64,000 nucleotides of DNA. It comes from Cannabis sativa (Eukaryota; Streptophyta; Magnoliopsida; Rosales; Cannabaceae). The translations under genes and the position numbers were made by a program. The DNA lies in NCBI RefSeq assembly GCF_029168945.1, contig NC_083605.1, forward strand, positions 40,375,280 through 40,439,279. Direction: 5' to 3'. Every line of letters starts with the position of its first letter. The first letter of the stretch is position 1. The notes beneath the pieces were generated by a model. It did no database searches. It was given only the letters and a program-made list of their open reading frames with translations, and was not told where the DNA came from. Shown here piece after piece: positions 46,590-58,004 of the stretch.

Positions 46590-48519
46590 TTTTAATCTAT
46601 GGCATTTGTATCTTGTTCATAGTGGTTTCGACGAGATCAATCTCTGCGAAGAGTTAATATGCCTATATCCACTGAAAATAAGTTCATCTCATTCGCAGAT
46701 GGATGTAAATTCAGGGGTGGATATGAGTTATTCGTTGTATTCTTAAGACGATCACTCTAGATTTTACCTTATGCAAAAGAAATTTGAAATGTTTGAAAAT
46801 TTTCATAAATTTCTAGCAATGGTGAAAAACCATTAAGGTAAGTGGTTAAAGATCTTGCGAACTGAGAGGGGTGGAGAAATAGTTAGTAGGTATGCAGTTC
46901 AAAGATCATTAATTTGATTTTTGAATTATATCCAAACTTACCTCCCCAGAAATTCGAGTTGCATATTGATTAGTTACTAGTCATTGCCTAAATCCTTCTA
47001 TGGTAATGCGATTTCAGAATGATGCAATGGTTGTATACTTAATGTAAATCATTACTAGATTCATGGATGACCTAATCAAAATCTTCATAAAAGCTAGAAC
47101 TGTTAACCATGGTTTGCATGTTTGTTAGCTATTCTAAGTGATTAGGGGTGGAACATCCCATAGTCAATAGATAAGAAAGTGTTTGTTTAAACAAATACTA
47201 ATTTTCTAAGAAAATGACTAAGTCTAAAAATAAAGTAGTAAATAAAGGAGATATTTTTTTTTTATTCCAAAAGTGTTCTATCATCTTATTCTTTACATGA
47301 ATGATCGCACTGCCTCTGTTGTCTTTACACAACCGAAGAGGTTAATACCATTTAGTTTTCTTAGACATAATTCACGGTACCTTGTCGTAGTGGGAAGGTT
47401 TCAAGGAACTCACTCTTCTTATGACTTGGAAGACACCAATGATTAAAATCCATTGTTAGTTTAAACAAATAATGGATTGTCAAAATAAGAAACTTAGAAG
47501 AAAAGCCAAGAGAACTTGGTTTAATCGATTCACATGGAATAACCTAAGTTTTTCTATTACAAGGAGAAGAGATGAAATTTTCGTTTGTAGGTCTATTCTA
47601 TGGACTTAACAAAACTTCCTGTTCCTAGTATTATAGTTTTAAGTTTATCTAAACCTATGGTTTATGGTATACCTGGTTAATTACTTACTCTAATGCAAGC
47701 AACTTACTCTAGTAAGATGCTGAATCATTTTCTTTCTAATGGAAATCTATAGAAGCTTCTCGACTTCTAGGCATAGATTTTATTTATCTAAGGAAAAGTC
47801 TCAACTATTCCAGAAAAGATAAAGCCATGAAAGAATTTCTTAAATCAATAGTGAGAGGCCTTAGATTTGCTTTAGTATGCCTTAGACCAGACACCTTCAA
47901 TTGAGTGGGAGTAATGAGTAGGTATCAGATTAATCTAGGAGAGGAACATTGGTAGACAATCAAGTAAATCTTAAGATTAAGAAGAGGAACTATATGTTAG
48001 TCGATAAGGGTGTGTTTAAAACTCTTAGACTACACCACATCAGATTTCGAGACTTGCCTTTGTGCTAGAAAGTCTGCTGATAAGATGGTGATTACTCTAG
48101 GGGTGGAGTAGTGATTTTGGAGAAGTGTAAAAACCTATGTCAAGTCTCTTAGTCTACCAGAGAGAGTCTAAATGTTAAAGTTGCAGGAAAGGTACTTATT
48201 CAGTCTAAGGAAAGTTCTATACATTTGTTGCACCGTTCCAACTTATCTTAACTACTAGTGTTATTTCCTAATTAACCAAAAAGTAGTTGCCAAAAGTATA
48301 GAATCGAGTATCCCAAGAGAGTAGACATATAGAGAGGAATTTCATATTATCAAGGATTTTGTGATTAAGGAAGAGTAATGGTGGAGAAAAGGTTGTGTTT
48401 AATTCAACCTGTCATATCCTATTACGAGGAGTATACCACTACTACACTTGATTTGTATATCAAGGTGTTCAGATTATTTGAAATGCACATTTTGTTCTAT
48501 ATTAGTGCAAGTGGGAGTT
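46590..48519 (+). pseudogene. pol: Copia Y pol, heavily degraded
   Basis: No long frame survives, but copia motifs can be followed in order. A GAG-pre-integrase-like segment (LWHLYLVHSGFDEI) lies near 46597. Integrase core pieces lie at about 46750-46915 (YLMQKKFEMFEKFHKFL, then KILRTERGGEIVS). The RT C-terminus is near 47850-47985 (VRGLRFALVCLRPDT, then SRYQINLGEEHW). RNase H is near 48031-48115 (YTTSDFETCLCARKSADKMV, then ITLG). The RT centre appears deleted, since the distance from integrase to RNase H is far too short. The order integrase before RT identifies Ty1/copia. A purine tract GCAAGTGGGAG (about 48507-48517) precedes the 3' LTR. Confidence 0.75.
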
Positions 48520-50399
48520 TGTTGGGTTTTGTGCCGTAAATAAAACCCATTTCAATGTAATCAGATTTACTTATTAATAAAGATCAGAAATAACATTTTA
48601 TGTTGCATGGTTCACATGATTTATTTCATGACTATATACATATAATGTATGAATTCTATTTAAGTCCAGAACATATGAATTTGTTAATGATTATAGTGTT
48701 GTCAGCACAGTCGAATATTATCTTAATTATATGTTCGAAAGTTTATTCCCTGATTTGTCAGTTAACTAGATTTAGACTGGTATGATATAATCAGCGATAG
48801 GTATTCTTACACCTTGGATAAGTGTTATGTCCTTTTCAGGGCATTGGCAAAGTTTACCACTATCGGATGTAAGGAGTATACATCGGAAGGGACCGATATT
48901 GAACTTTGATTAGATTTGTTAAAATTTACCGTAATATCTATTCAATCCAATATCACCTGTTGATCCTAGATCAAATGATCTTAATCCTGAGATGGTTAGG
49001 TTCGATCTCAAGAGTATTATACATGTTCTTTCATTTGTTAGTTAAGCCTACTTTTGAAGAGTCAGGGTGATACATACATTTTGGGAACATGATAGTATAA
49101 TTGAGTGGGAGCGCTACATAAATATGGAGTCTCTAACTTCTATAGGAATATAGAAGTCAAACGGTGATATCCTTCGAGCTTGGCTAAACAAAGACAAATG
49201 GTTGAGATCTCATTTCACTTCGCTGAAATATCATTTATACGGAGCTAAGTGTTTTAAGGATAAAATACATTGAAGGTGTAACGGTAATTTAGTTCCTATT
49301 CAATGTAGATCATCTATTAGAGGGTCATTGATCAAATTAGGATTATAACAATGGATAATTAATAGCGTATCTATATTGTGGAACATATAGAGCGTTCTAT
49401 ATGACTGAGAGTGCAATTCAAAGTTCTAAGTGTGGATTCAATAAGGAATTAATAAGTTAGGGAATTTACTTGGTAAATTCGATTCGAATTATTAGAAGCT
49501 CAGTTATATAGGCCCATGGTCCCCATACTAGTTGAGACCATACTGCTTGTAAGACTGAGTTAATTGATTTTAATTAATCAATTATAATTCTAAAGTTAGA
49601 CTATGTCTAGTTTATGAATTTTAACTAAGCAAGGGCGAAATTGTAAAGAAAATAGATTCTAGGTTTTATTTGTTAATTAAGAGACTTTATATGTCTAATT
49701 AATAAATATATTAAATGACAATATTATTTAATAATTAATTTTTAGTTATTAAATAATTAGAATTGGCATTTAAATGGTTAAATTGGAAAATTGGCATTTT
49801 TGAGAAAATGGGATTGAAAAATGACAAAATGGCAAAATTGCAAAGTGAGGCCCATTATTCTTGTCATGGCCGACCACTATGCAAGTAATTACCATTTATA
49901 TTTTCATTATTTTAATGCCATACAATTCTAACCTAAACATAGATGGCTTTTTATAAATAGAAAGTGATGGCTTCAGGAAACTATGACATGCATATTATTC
50001 CTTCAGAGAAAATAGCCTAGTCGCCACTTTCCCTTCTCTTTTCTTCTTCATATTATTCTGTCTTGAGTGAATGAGTGAGTGCCCACACACATCAAGTGGT
50101 ATCTCAATCATAGTGTGCAAGATTGTGTAGAATCAAACCAATAAGATGGAGAATCAGCATCAAGGAAGGAGAGAAAGAGATCCAGGTTTAGATCTTAATT
50201 ATGTTCTGCTACAGAAAGGAATCAAGGCCTAGAGATCTTGATTATGTTCTGAACGGAAGGAGTCATTATATTCTGCTGCACCCAATGTATGGTTTCCTAA
50301 ACTTTATATGTGTTTATTTCATTGTTTTAGAATTCATATTAGGATGTTAATGAAACATACATGGTAGTAAATCTAGATACTGGTAAAATATTTCCAACA
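48520..50399 (+). repeat. 3' LTR of copia Y
   Basis: About 1.88 kb, TGTTGGGTTTTG...ATTTCCAACA. It is an inverted homologue of the X LTR at 11655-13509. TATAAATA is at 49952-49959. Bases 50400-50404 (TGATC) are the expected right target duplication; the left copy is outside the window. Beyond it the coding sequence of Tat element E begins. Confidence 0.88.
49952..49959 (+). promoter_or_regulatory. TATA box in LTR of Y
   Basis: TATAAATA followed by GAAAGTGATGG; conserved in X at 12065-12072. Confidence 0.6.
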
Positions 50400-50404
50400 T
50401 GATC

Positions 50405-51251
50405 TGCTCTCACAATTCAAAAGCTACTGTCTCAGAAAAATTCCAAGGGAAGAAAACACAACTACAGATGCGTTAGCTGAATTGGCAAGCAGCAATGTAA
50501 GTGACAACGCGAACTTGGTTCCTATTCAGTTCCTCGAAGAACCTAGCATCACTGGCACGGAAGAAATCGAAGTGATTGATACTTCTCCAAACTGGATGAC
50601 ACCAATAGCAGCCTACCTCGACTCTGGAAAACTCCCAAATAATCGGAATGAAGCTCGAAAAATGAGAAGGAAAGTTGCACGGTATATCATAGTAGAGGGA
50701 ATTATGTATAAAAGAGGATTCTCAATGCCATTGCTCAGATGTGTTACTCAAGAAGAAGCTGCATGACTCTTATCTGAAGTGCACGACGGATTTTGTGGAA
50801 ATCATGCCGCCAGGCAAAGTTTATCTAAGAAAATTCTAAGGCAAGGTTACTTCTGGCCAACGATGATTGAAGATTCAAAAGCCTATGTTAAGAAATGTGA
50901 CAAATGCCAGAGATTTTCAAAGATACCTAGAGCTCCACCTAACGAGTTGACTCAGATGCAACGTCCGTGGCCCTTTGCCGTTTGGGGAATTGAAAGGAGG
51001 AGTGCAATATGCAGTGGTAGCGGTTGATTACTTCACTAAGTGGACAGAAGCCGAACCACTCGCAACCATTACATTAAAGAAAGTTCAAGACTTTATTGTG
51101 AAGAACATAATTTGCCGGTTCGGACTGCCGTACAAGATAGTTTCAGACAATTGCAAGTAGTTCGACAGCCAATCATTCATTGACTTTTGTGCGAGCCATG
51201 GTATCATACAAAATGTTTCTCCGCAGTGGCCCATCCTCAAGCGAATGGTCA
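50405..51251 (+). pseudogene. pol: Tat element E: RNase H end and integrase, first part
   Basis: Homologous to 38890-39720 of D. The last RNase H motif (PREENTTTDALAELAS) is near 50440-50490, followed by the linker and the integrase HHCC region (VHDGFCGNHAARQ, CDKCQRF). The frame is stopped by TGA at 50764-50766. A small deletion near 50990 has removed the residues after FAVWGIE that D reads as a longer segment, and it shifts the frame. Reading resumes with GGVQYAVVAVDYFTKWTEAE up to KIVSDNCK, then TAG at 51158-51160. The segment is cut by solo LTR F. Confidence 0.88.
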
Positions 51252-53251
51252 TGTAACGCCCTGTCCAACAGGGACGCCACGTGTGTGCACTTTATTTAAA
51301 ATACAAATAATTACATAAGATGTAATTATACTAAAAGTGTGGGTAATTAAATTTTGATAGTTAAAACTCAACCTTTAAACTGTTTAACAAAAGATAAGTA
51401 ACATGATTTTATGGGGCCCCCCTGTTTTCAAAATATTTACAAACTTGTTTCAAAGTATTTTACAACATAAGCTTTATATTTTCCAAAATACAATCAAAAT
51501 AGAGCATCCTGTGAACTGGGCTGCCTACGGCTGGTATGTACATTGCTGCTGCGACCATAAACTCATGGTTGCTCGACTTTAGCCATTCCTTTACCTGCAC
51601 CATAAAGAACCAGTGAGTCACAGAGACTCAGCAAGAAAGTGATCAAACAATAATTGAAAGAAAATGATTATCAACTTAATCTCATGCCATTATGTTTACT
51701 CACTATTCGATAATAATAAGCATTCCTTTAAACATCACACATTCCTGGTACTTAATAAAGTACCACTTTTTACCACTCGTCACATACGAGCTGAATATGT
51801 CACTATCGTTGCCCGATAAAGCAAACGATAAGTAAGAAACCTAACCGCGGTTTCAAGAGTAATTACTCATAACGGCAATAACCGTTTCCAACCCTAGGTC
51901 ATAACCTAGGCTTAATAAACTTTTAATCAGCATCATGATAATAATTAAGGCCACTTCCATTCATCCATTAATCTTTAACCACATACGGTGCTTACCACTT
52001 TTCTTACCTTAATTCAGAAGTCAAAAGTATGGCCGACCTGAGCGGAAGAACAAGCTAAGCAATCCCGGTCCTATTTCACGACAATTGAAACACAATAAAT
52101 ACCTTAACTCAAAGTTCCGGATTAAAACCCTAGTTTAGAAATCAAACGTAACCTAACTCCCAGCAACCCCAATTAGGTCAAGCATCCCATATTTAATTTA
52201 AAACAGATAGTACACAACTCCCCCGGTCAAAACTGAACATAAAGCAAACCCGAAAAAATTTTCCCCTGCAGGCAACCGGTCGACCGGTTCTGATACACCA
52301 GAACCCATCCGGTCGACCGGTTCCGGCAGACCAGGAACAAAAGTTCCTCTTCACCAAATTCGAACCAAAACCCCTCCAAACCTAACCAAACTTTCCAGAA
52401 CAGTATATTAACATAAATATGGCATAACCTAAGCTGCAAAACACAGTAGTTCAATCTCTAGCTTAAAATTACACACTCAAGTGAAGAAATCAAATTTCTT
52501 TTAGCTTCCTCACTCACAAACCAATCCCAACAGCAATGAATTCAATTGAAACATACATTAACAGACCTTATTCAACTTAGATAACAAACCTAAACCTTCA
52601 CCAAACCTACAGCTCTGAAAACTTCCAAAAAAATAACAAACCTAGCTTAGAAACCTAAGAAAAACACCAAAACATAAGGATGAACTTACCTAAGGTGCAA
52701 GGTTGACTTGAAGGTGGAGTTTAGCTATGAAAATAGGAGATGGCTGAAGCAAAACAATCCCCCTAGTGGCTCGAAGGAAGAGGAGGAAGAAGGTTGAGAA
52801 AAATGTGTTTCTTGCCTTGGAAGAAAGCTTGCTCTTCATTTATAATGCTTTGTTTTCTTTTCTTTTTTTTTTTAAAAAAAATATAGGCAGCTACAAAAGA
52901 AAAACAAAACCAACACCTAAATTACTAATCTACCCCTCTTAAATATTTAATTCTTAAAAAAAAAAACCCTAGGGGCATTTTGGTAATTTTACTAATTCCC
53001 CAATCCGACATTCTAATAAAATTCTAACTTAATCCGGGATATTCTCAAAATAATTATTTCATTTAATGTCGTGACATTGCTAACCACATAGCTAAAATTC
53101 CACAATTGCCGGGCCCAAAATAACGTATTTCATTAAATAATTTCTCAACAATTTACCTAAGTAAGATCATAATCCTACTTCATTTCCCAAGTAATTACAT
53201 ATTTAATAAAAAAAGTCCATTTAAATATTATTTATTTTCTGGGATATTACA
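51252..53251 (-). repeat. Solo LTR F (chromovirus G family)
   Basis: A 2.0-kb LTR, TGTAACGCCC...GATATTACA on the plus strand, flanked by a perfect GGTCA duplication (51247-51251 and 53252-53256) with no internal region. It is homologous over its length to the G LTR at 59440-61463 and lies in the same orientation. Removing it and one GGTCA restores the integrase reading of E. It is the product of LTR-LTR recombination of a full insertion. It carries AACCGGTCGACCGGTT at 52274-52289 and an AATAAA-type signal (minus strand) near 51287-51293. Confidence 0.95.
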
Positions 53252-53256
53252 GGTCA

Positions 53257-53821
53257 AGTTGAAGCAGTCAAAAAGACCTTGAAGGAGACACTGAAGAAAA
53301 AACTCGAAGATGCCAAAGGAAATTGGCCAGAAGAGCTTCCTGAAGTTGTATGGTCATATCGGACAACTGAGAAAACAGCAATCAGATAGACATTGTTCGT
53401 TGTGGCGTACGAATCTAAAGCTATGCTTCTTGTAGAACTCGAGCCACCATCCCACAGAAGATTGATGTACAACCAAGATACCAATCACGTACTCCTAACC
53501 CAATCACTTGATGAAATCGAACAGAGACGAGCCACTGTAAACTTGAAGCTGATGTCCCATCAACAAAAAGTAGCTCGGTATTTCAACAAACAAGTGAAGG
53601 CTCAAAAATTCTTCGTGGGAGATATGGTCCTAAGAAATGTATTCTTAAACACCAAAGACAGTACGGTAGGTGTACTTGGACCTAACTGGGAAGGACCATA
53701 TCAAGTGGTCAAAGTTCTCGAATCTGGAGCATACAAATTAGGTAAGTATGATGAAAAAATGCAACTCGTTCTAGTACCACAGTATTGGAATGGGGAACAT
53801 TTAAGAAAATACTACCAATAA
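53257..53821 (+). pseudogene. pol: Tat element E: integrase, second part
   Basis: Continues from 51251: VEAVKKTLKETLKKKLEDAK, NWPEELPEVVWSYRTTEKT, a TAG near 53386, then 53393-53821 with FFVGDMVLRNVFLNTKD, VLGPNWEGPYQVVKVLE and the terminal WNGEHLRKYYQ. It aligns with 39720-40273 of D to the same last residues. It has no chromodomain. Confidence 0.88.
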
Positions 53822-54408
53822 AGTACCAGGTCAGATGACCACGCTAAGTACTGAATGAACATTTACTCTTAAGTGAATGGCCTGCTGGGCGGACTACGCT
53901 CAAAGGTTTCGACAAAATGAAAAAGTACTCAAGTCAGGTGACAACAATTTAAAGTACAATTTCTATTCCTGTAATTTGTTTTATTTCATGTTAAGCTAAA
54001 AGATTAGATTAGATCAAATAGCTCTGATGTAAGTTACTACGGTAACAAACTCATTTTTCGATCAATAAATGAATAAAGATAGTTATTTCAAAATTCGAAT
54101 TCAGTCGAAATTATCAGCATGTTTCTAATTTACCATCCAGTGCATACAAAAGGTTTGGTCAAACCCAATGCACCGAACAGATAAAAAGAATACTTGTAAG
54201 AAACAAGTGCCAAGAGTCAAAAGTTTGCTCGGTCACTTGGGGGGCACCTATACCTGTACAAAGCATTTGGTAAAGATAAAACAATCACAATTGCACGATG
54301 ATTATAAACAGAGTATGAAATTCGTTAAAGAGAATAGGAGCACGTAATACCGGGATTAAAAGCTGCCCGGTCAGCCAGTTTTCTGTAAAATGAAAAATAA
54401 TTCTAAGT
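53822..54408 (+). other. Spacer after E pol
   Basis: Non-coding sequence between the integrase stop and the antisense gene end, equivalent to 40274-40782 of D. No tandem repeats like those of D were seen. Confidence 0.6.
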
Positions 54409-55477
54409 TTAAAGACCGCTTGGCCGGTCATGATGTCTTAGAAAAGGCCTTATGGCCGAATAAGATAAGATAAAAACAAAAGGATAAAAGAAGAAGTATT
54501 TAAACAGCTGGAGTCCCATGCTCTTGGTTCGGGTCCTCTGGGCAAGCAGGAGCTGGAGGATCTGTTGTTTGAACGGAGCTACATCAGCATTCTGGCCAGA
54601 GGTAGAAGCAGCCACCTCAGTTTCACCATAAGCCACTTGGGAAGCACAGAACTCAAGGTACATGTCCTTGGCTTCCCCCAAGTAGTCGAAGTTTTCTAGT
54701 GGATTAGCCTTCCAACAGTCGTAGAAGAGCTCAAGACTGGCTCTCTCCAAGGCATGAACTTTCTGTTTCAGCTTCGTCACCTCGGCCGTAAGCTCCTCCT
54801 CCTTATACTTCTTCTCCTCGTCCAGCCCACGAAGGACTGCTGGAAGAGATGTCCTTTCATCTTGAAGACTGTTCATTTCAGCAGATAAAGTCTCGATGGT
54901 CTCCTCAAGTCGGTCAGAAGCGTCAAGATCCTTAGTCAGCTCAGCTATTTTCTTCTGGGCGGTAAAAAGCTTCTTGTTGGCTTCACCGAACTCCATCTGA
55001 ACAGCTCTGAGTTTTGCCCTGCCGTCTTCAGCATTCTTCCTAGCCAAGTCAACCTCTGCCCTCATGGTGTTGGAGAAAGCCGTGTTCTTAGAAGAAGGAG
55101 ACTTAGCCCGAGAGTAGGTGTAGGCCAACTTGAGAATGGCCTGCACAGAGGAAAAACTTTAGTATTTAAGCCAAGTAAAGAGGATTAAATGAAATCATCA
55201 AGAAAGACTTACCCTTGTGAATTCCTTCAAGACTCCACCCATCAGCAGCTCCAGAGAAGAGTCATTGTCAACACCGGCCAACTGCTCACTAACCTCAGGA
55301 ACCAACCAGTTCATATAGTGGGCGAGCATCTCCTTGCCTTTCTTGGCCTCTGGAAGCCCTAGCAAAGGTGGAGTAGGGGTCCGCACCAGCTCAGACCCAC
55401 CTCTCGATTGGTCCGACCTATCTAAACTCCCTCCTCGAGACTCCTTAGACTTGGCAACTTTTGGAGTAGAGGGGTTT
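54409..55477 (-). pseudogene. E antisense gene remnant, coiled-coil part with one intron
   Basis: Minus-strand coding sequence from the H insertion point (55477) to a stop at 54409, with a 72-nt intron at 55212-55141. Upstream exon: a Ser/Arg-rich segment, then LLGLPEAKKGKEMLAHYMNW and LMGGVLKEFTR. Downstream exon: AILKLAYTYSRAKSPSSKN, a long coiled coil, then FYDCWKANPLENFDYLGEAK. The pattern Y-x2-W-x2-N after the coiled coil matches the C-terminus of the D gene (VYMAWATNDQS). The N-terminal transposase-28-like part is not present here; it would lie beyond H. Both visible exons are open, so this part is better preserved than E pol. Confidence 0.75.
55141..55212 (-). other. Intron in E antisense gene (72 nt)
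   Basis: Minus-strand donor AGG|GTAAGTCTT and acceptor CCTCTGTGCAG|GCC, phase 0. An in-frame stop inside (TGA after GTAAGTCTTTCT) means splicing is needed to join the two open exons. Confidence 0.75.
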
Positions 55478-57722
55478 TGTAAAGCCCGCTTAGCTAATTT
55501 GGAAATTATCAGTTAATTATGATTAATTATGAAATTATTTATAGCTATTTAAATAATTTATTACTGTTATTTATGGAATTCAGAAATGCATGGTTATGTT
55601 ATTCAGTAGTTTTTCATATTTTGCATTTTCGGTGCCCGGTATTTTGGAACTCGGCGTTTGGCTCAGTAGAAATCACAACTTAGTATGTTATTAGTTTGGG
55701 ACGGGTTGTTAGACATTGGGAATGTCGGGAATGGCCGGGAATTTAGAATTTCCCAAAAATACCCCTTTAGTGTTTTTTATGAAAATTTAATATGGAGGGG
55801 CAAAATGGTCCTTTTGCCCCAATGACTTTTTGTCTTTTGTGATTTTATTAAATTGAAAAATAAATGTTTAAATGTTTATTTGATGGCTGAAATAATATGG
55901 TATATGTGGCATTTACTCTTTTTCCTTCTCATTTCAACACTTAGAAAATAAAATAGAAAAATTAGAAAAACTCTCTCTTTCTTTCCTCTCTATTTTCGGC
56001 TGTGCATGTGGGTGCAAAGGGGTGGATTTTGCTTTGATTTTCTAGTGGATTCTCATCCAAAGCTAAGCATTCTTCAAGATAGGTTAGCTTCTTTTGTTTT
56101 CTCTTGAATTTTTGTTGAAATTTTGATGAAAATATGAAGATTCTTGCATGATTTTTAGTTGCTGTTGCTGCTGTGATTTTGTTGTTAATTTATGTGGTTT
56201 AAAGCATGTTAATTGAAGTTAAATGAGCTGTTTTGAAAGCATGTTAGATAGGTTGTGCAAAGCTTAAGTTTTCTATGTAAAGAACATGTGATTTTTGAGA
56301 GAAAAGGTTATATTTTGTTGCTGTGATGTTGAGGATGTTTGCTTGTGTTTCCAGAGGTTATTCTGAGCTTGATTATGTAGAATTAAGTTGGTTTGATTGC
56401 TGATTAGGTGGTTTTGCTCAAGTTTGAGTTTAGAACTTAAAGCTTGAGCTCCAATGGCATTTTTTGTGTTTGAGGTTTCTGGGTTGTTTTGATGCCTTGG
56501 ATATGTTCTAGGGAAGGTATAGAACAGGTCTGGAAAGTTTGAGGTGATTTGCGGTTGAATTGTGCAAGTTATGAAAATTTGATGTTGCTGCCTGCGAGGA
56601 ACCGGAATTCCGGTTGTGCATCCGGAATTCCGGATGGGGGTCCTGAATTTCCCAGAACCGGAATTCCGGTTGGGCAACCGGTCTACCGGTTGGGGAATTT
56701 TCAGAAACCCTAGTTTTCCTCGTTTTTATGTTTTAGGGGGTATTGCCATGCTTTTTATCGATAGGGAAACTTTTAGTTCCTAGTTTTAGTCCCCGGGAAG
56801 TGATTTAGCGTGTCACTTATAGCGTTGTGATTTTTATGGTTTAGGAGCCAGTAATCCGCCGCTCAGCTTCAGTTCCGGTCGGAGTTGACTCCAAGACACC
56901 CGAATTCGGAATCCGTGTAAGATTAGTATAACGGTATGCATATGTAGATTACATGTTTAGCGTGCATGTAGGAAGCCTGCTAGATTACATTAGTTATGTA
57001 TATAGGCTTCGAGCCATCCAACCCTGTCACGTCGGTACAGGCTGGAGTATGACCGGCGGCGGAGTATGACCGGCTCGACCGATCAGTCGACATTTGGTTG
57101 GTGGTTCCGTGCTATTGACCTATCCCGTCGGTACAGTGGAGTATGACCGGCGGCGGAGTATGACCGGTTCGACCGATCGGAGGATATTTGTCAATAGTAC
57201 CGTCCCCGTGAACGTTCAAAACTCGGTACCATGTTGGACATGGCGGTAGTGGCTCAGTACCATGTTGGACATGGCAGTAGCGGGACTCAGTATCGTGTTG
57301 GACACGGCAGTTAGAATTATGTATGAGTATTATTATGCTTTTCTTACTAAGTCTGTCGACTCACAGTTTACGTTTATGTGTAGGTAAAGGCAAGGCTATA
57401 GCTGATGGACCGTGAGCGAGCTTATGAGATTGTACATGTCGGGGCGGTTAGGCCTGGAGCGTACGATCCTCGGGACAGCAAGGCTGAATTTTTGTAACTG
57501 GTCGTTAGACGACCTTTATTTTATGTAATAGTTAAACAGTTAAAACTTTTGTAAATAATTTTATAATCGGGATCCCGAGTCTTTTGTAATATTGTTTTAT
57601 AAGTTTAATTAAAAGCAAAATTTTAATTAATCACGTTTTTCCATAAACCTCGTTGATTAGCAACGAGCTGCACAGTACGTTTAAAAATCACGTAATACGC
57701 CTAAGATAGTTAGGGTGTTACC
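55478..57722 (+). repeat. 5' LTR of H
   Basis: About 2.25 kb. Starts TGTAAAGCCC and ends GTTACC (terminal A changed to C). It holds four 16-bp palindromes at 56600-56691 and two or three shortened repeat units at about 57025-57185. The hairpin CTCGTTG-ATTAG-CAACGAG is near 57650-57668. Near 57225-57310 the short unit ...TGTTGGACAYGGCAGT occurs three times. Confidence 0.93.
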
Positions 57723-57725
57723 ATT

Positions 57726-57737
57726 TGGTATCAGAGC
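57726..57737 (+). other. Primer binding site of H
   Basis: TGGTATCAGAGC, as in A and C. Confidence 0.93.
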
Positions 57738-58004
57738 CGCCAGGTTGTCTTCCGAAGATCGTCACGACATGTACAATCATCATCAGCAGTTAGCTCGGTT
57801 CACGGTTCAGTAAGCCTTTATTGCTTTAGTAGTTTATTTTATTCAGTCATGAAAAAGAAAAGCCTGTTAGGAAGCATGTTAGTAGCCTGATAGTAGAATA
57901 GGCGCATGTTTCATTTCTAATTTCCAAATTAAGCGGCATTAGTAAGCTCGCCTTGAATACGACCTGATATGCCAACTCTTGGTTTCGCAGGCGGTTCTAA
58001 TCAG

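Noticed and set aside
11655..50399. Giant DNA transposon with 1.9-kb terminal inverted repeats
   Set aside because: The left copy has a copia primer site and the right copy a polypurine tract on the expected sides, so they are LTRs of two elements in opposite orientation.
53254..53484. Minus-strand ORF over the E integrase
   Set aside because: Shadow of the plus-strand integrase frame. No motif of its own.
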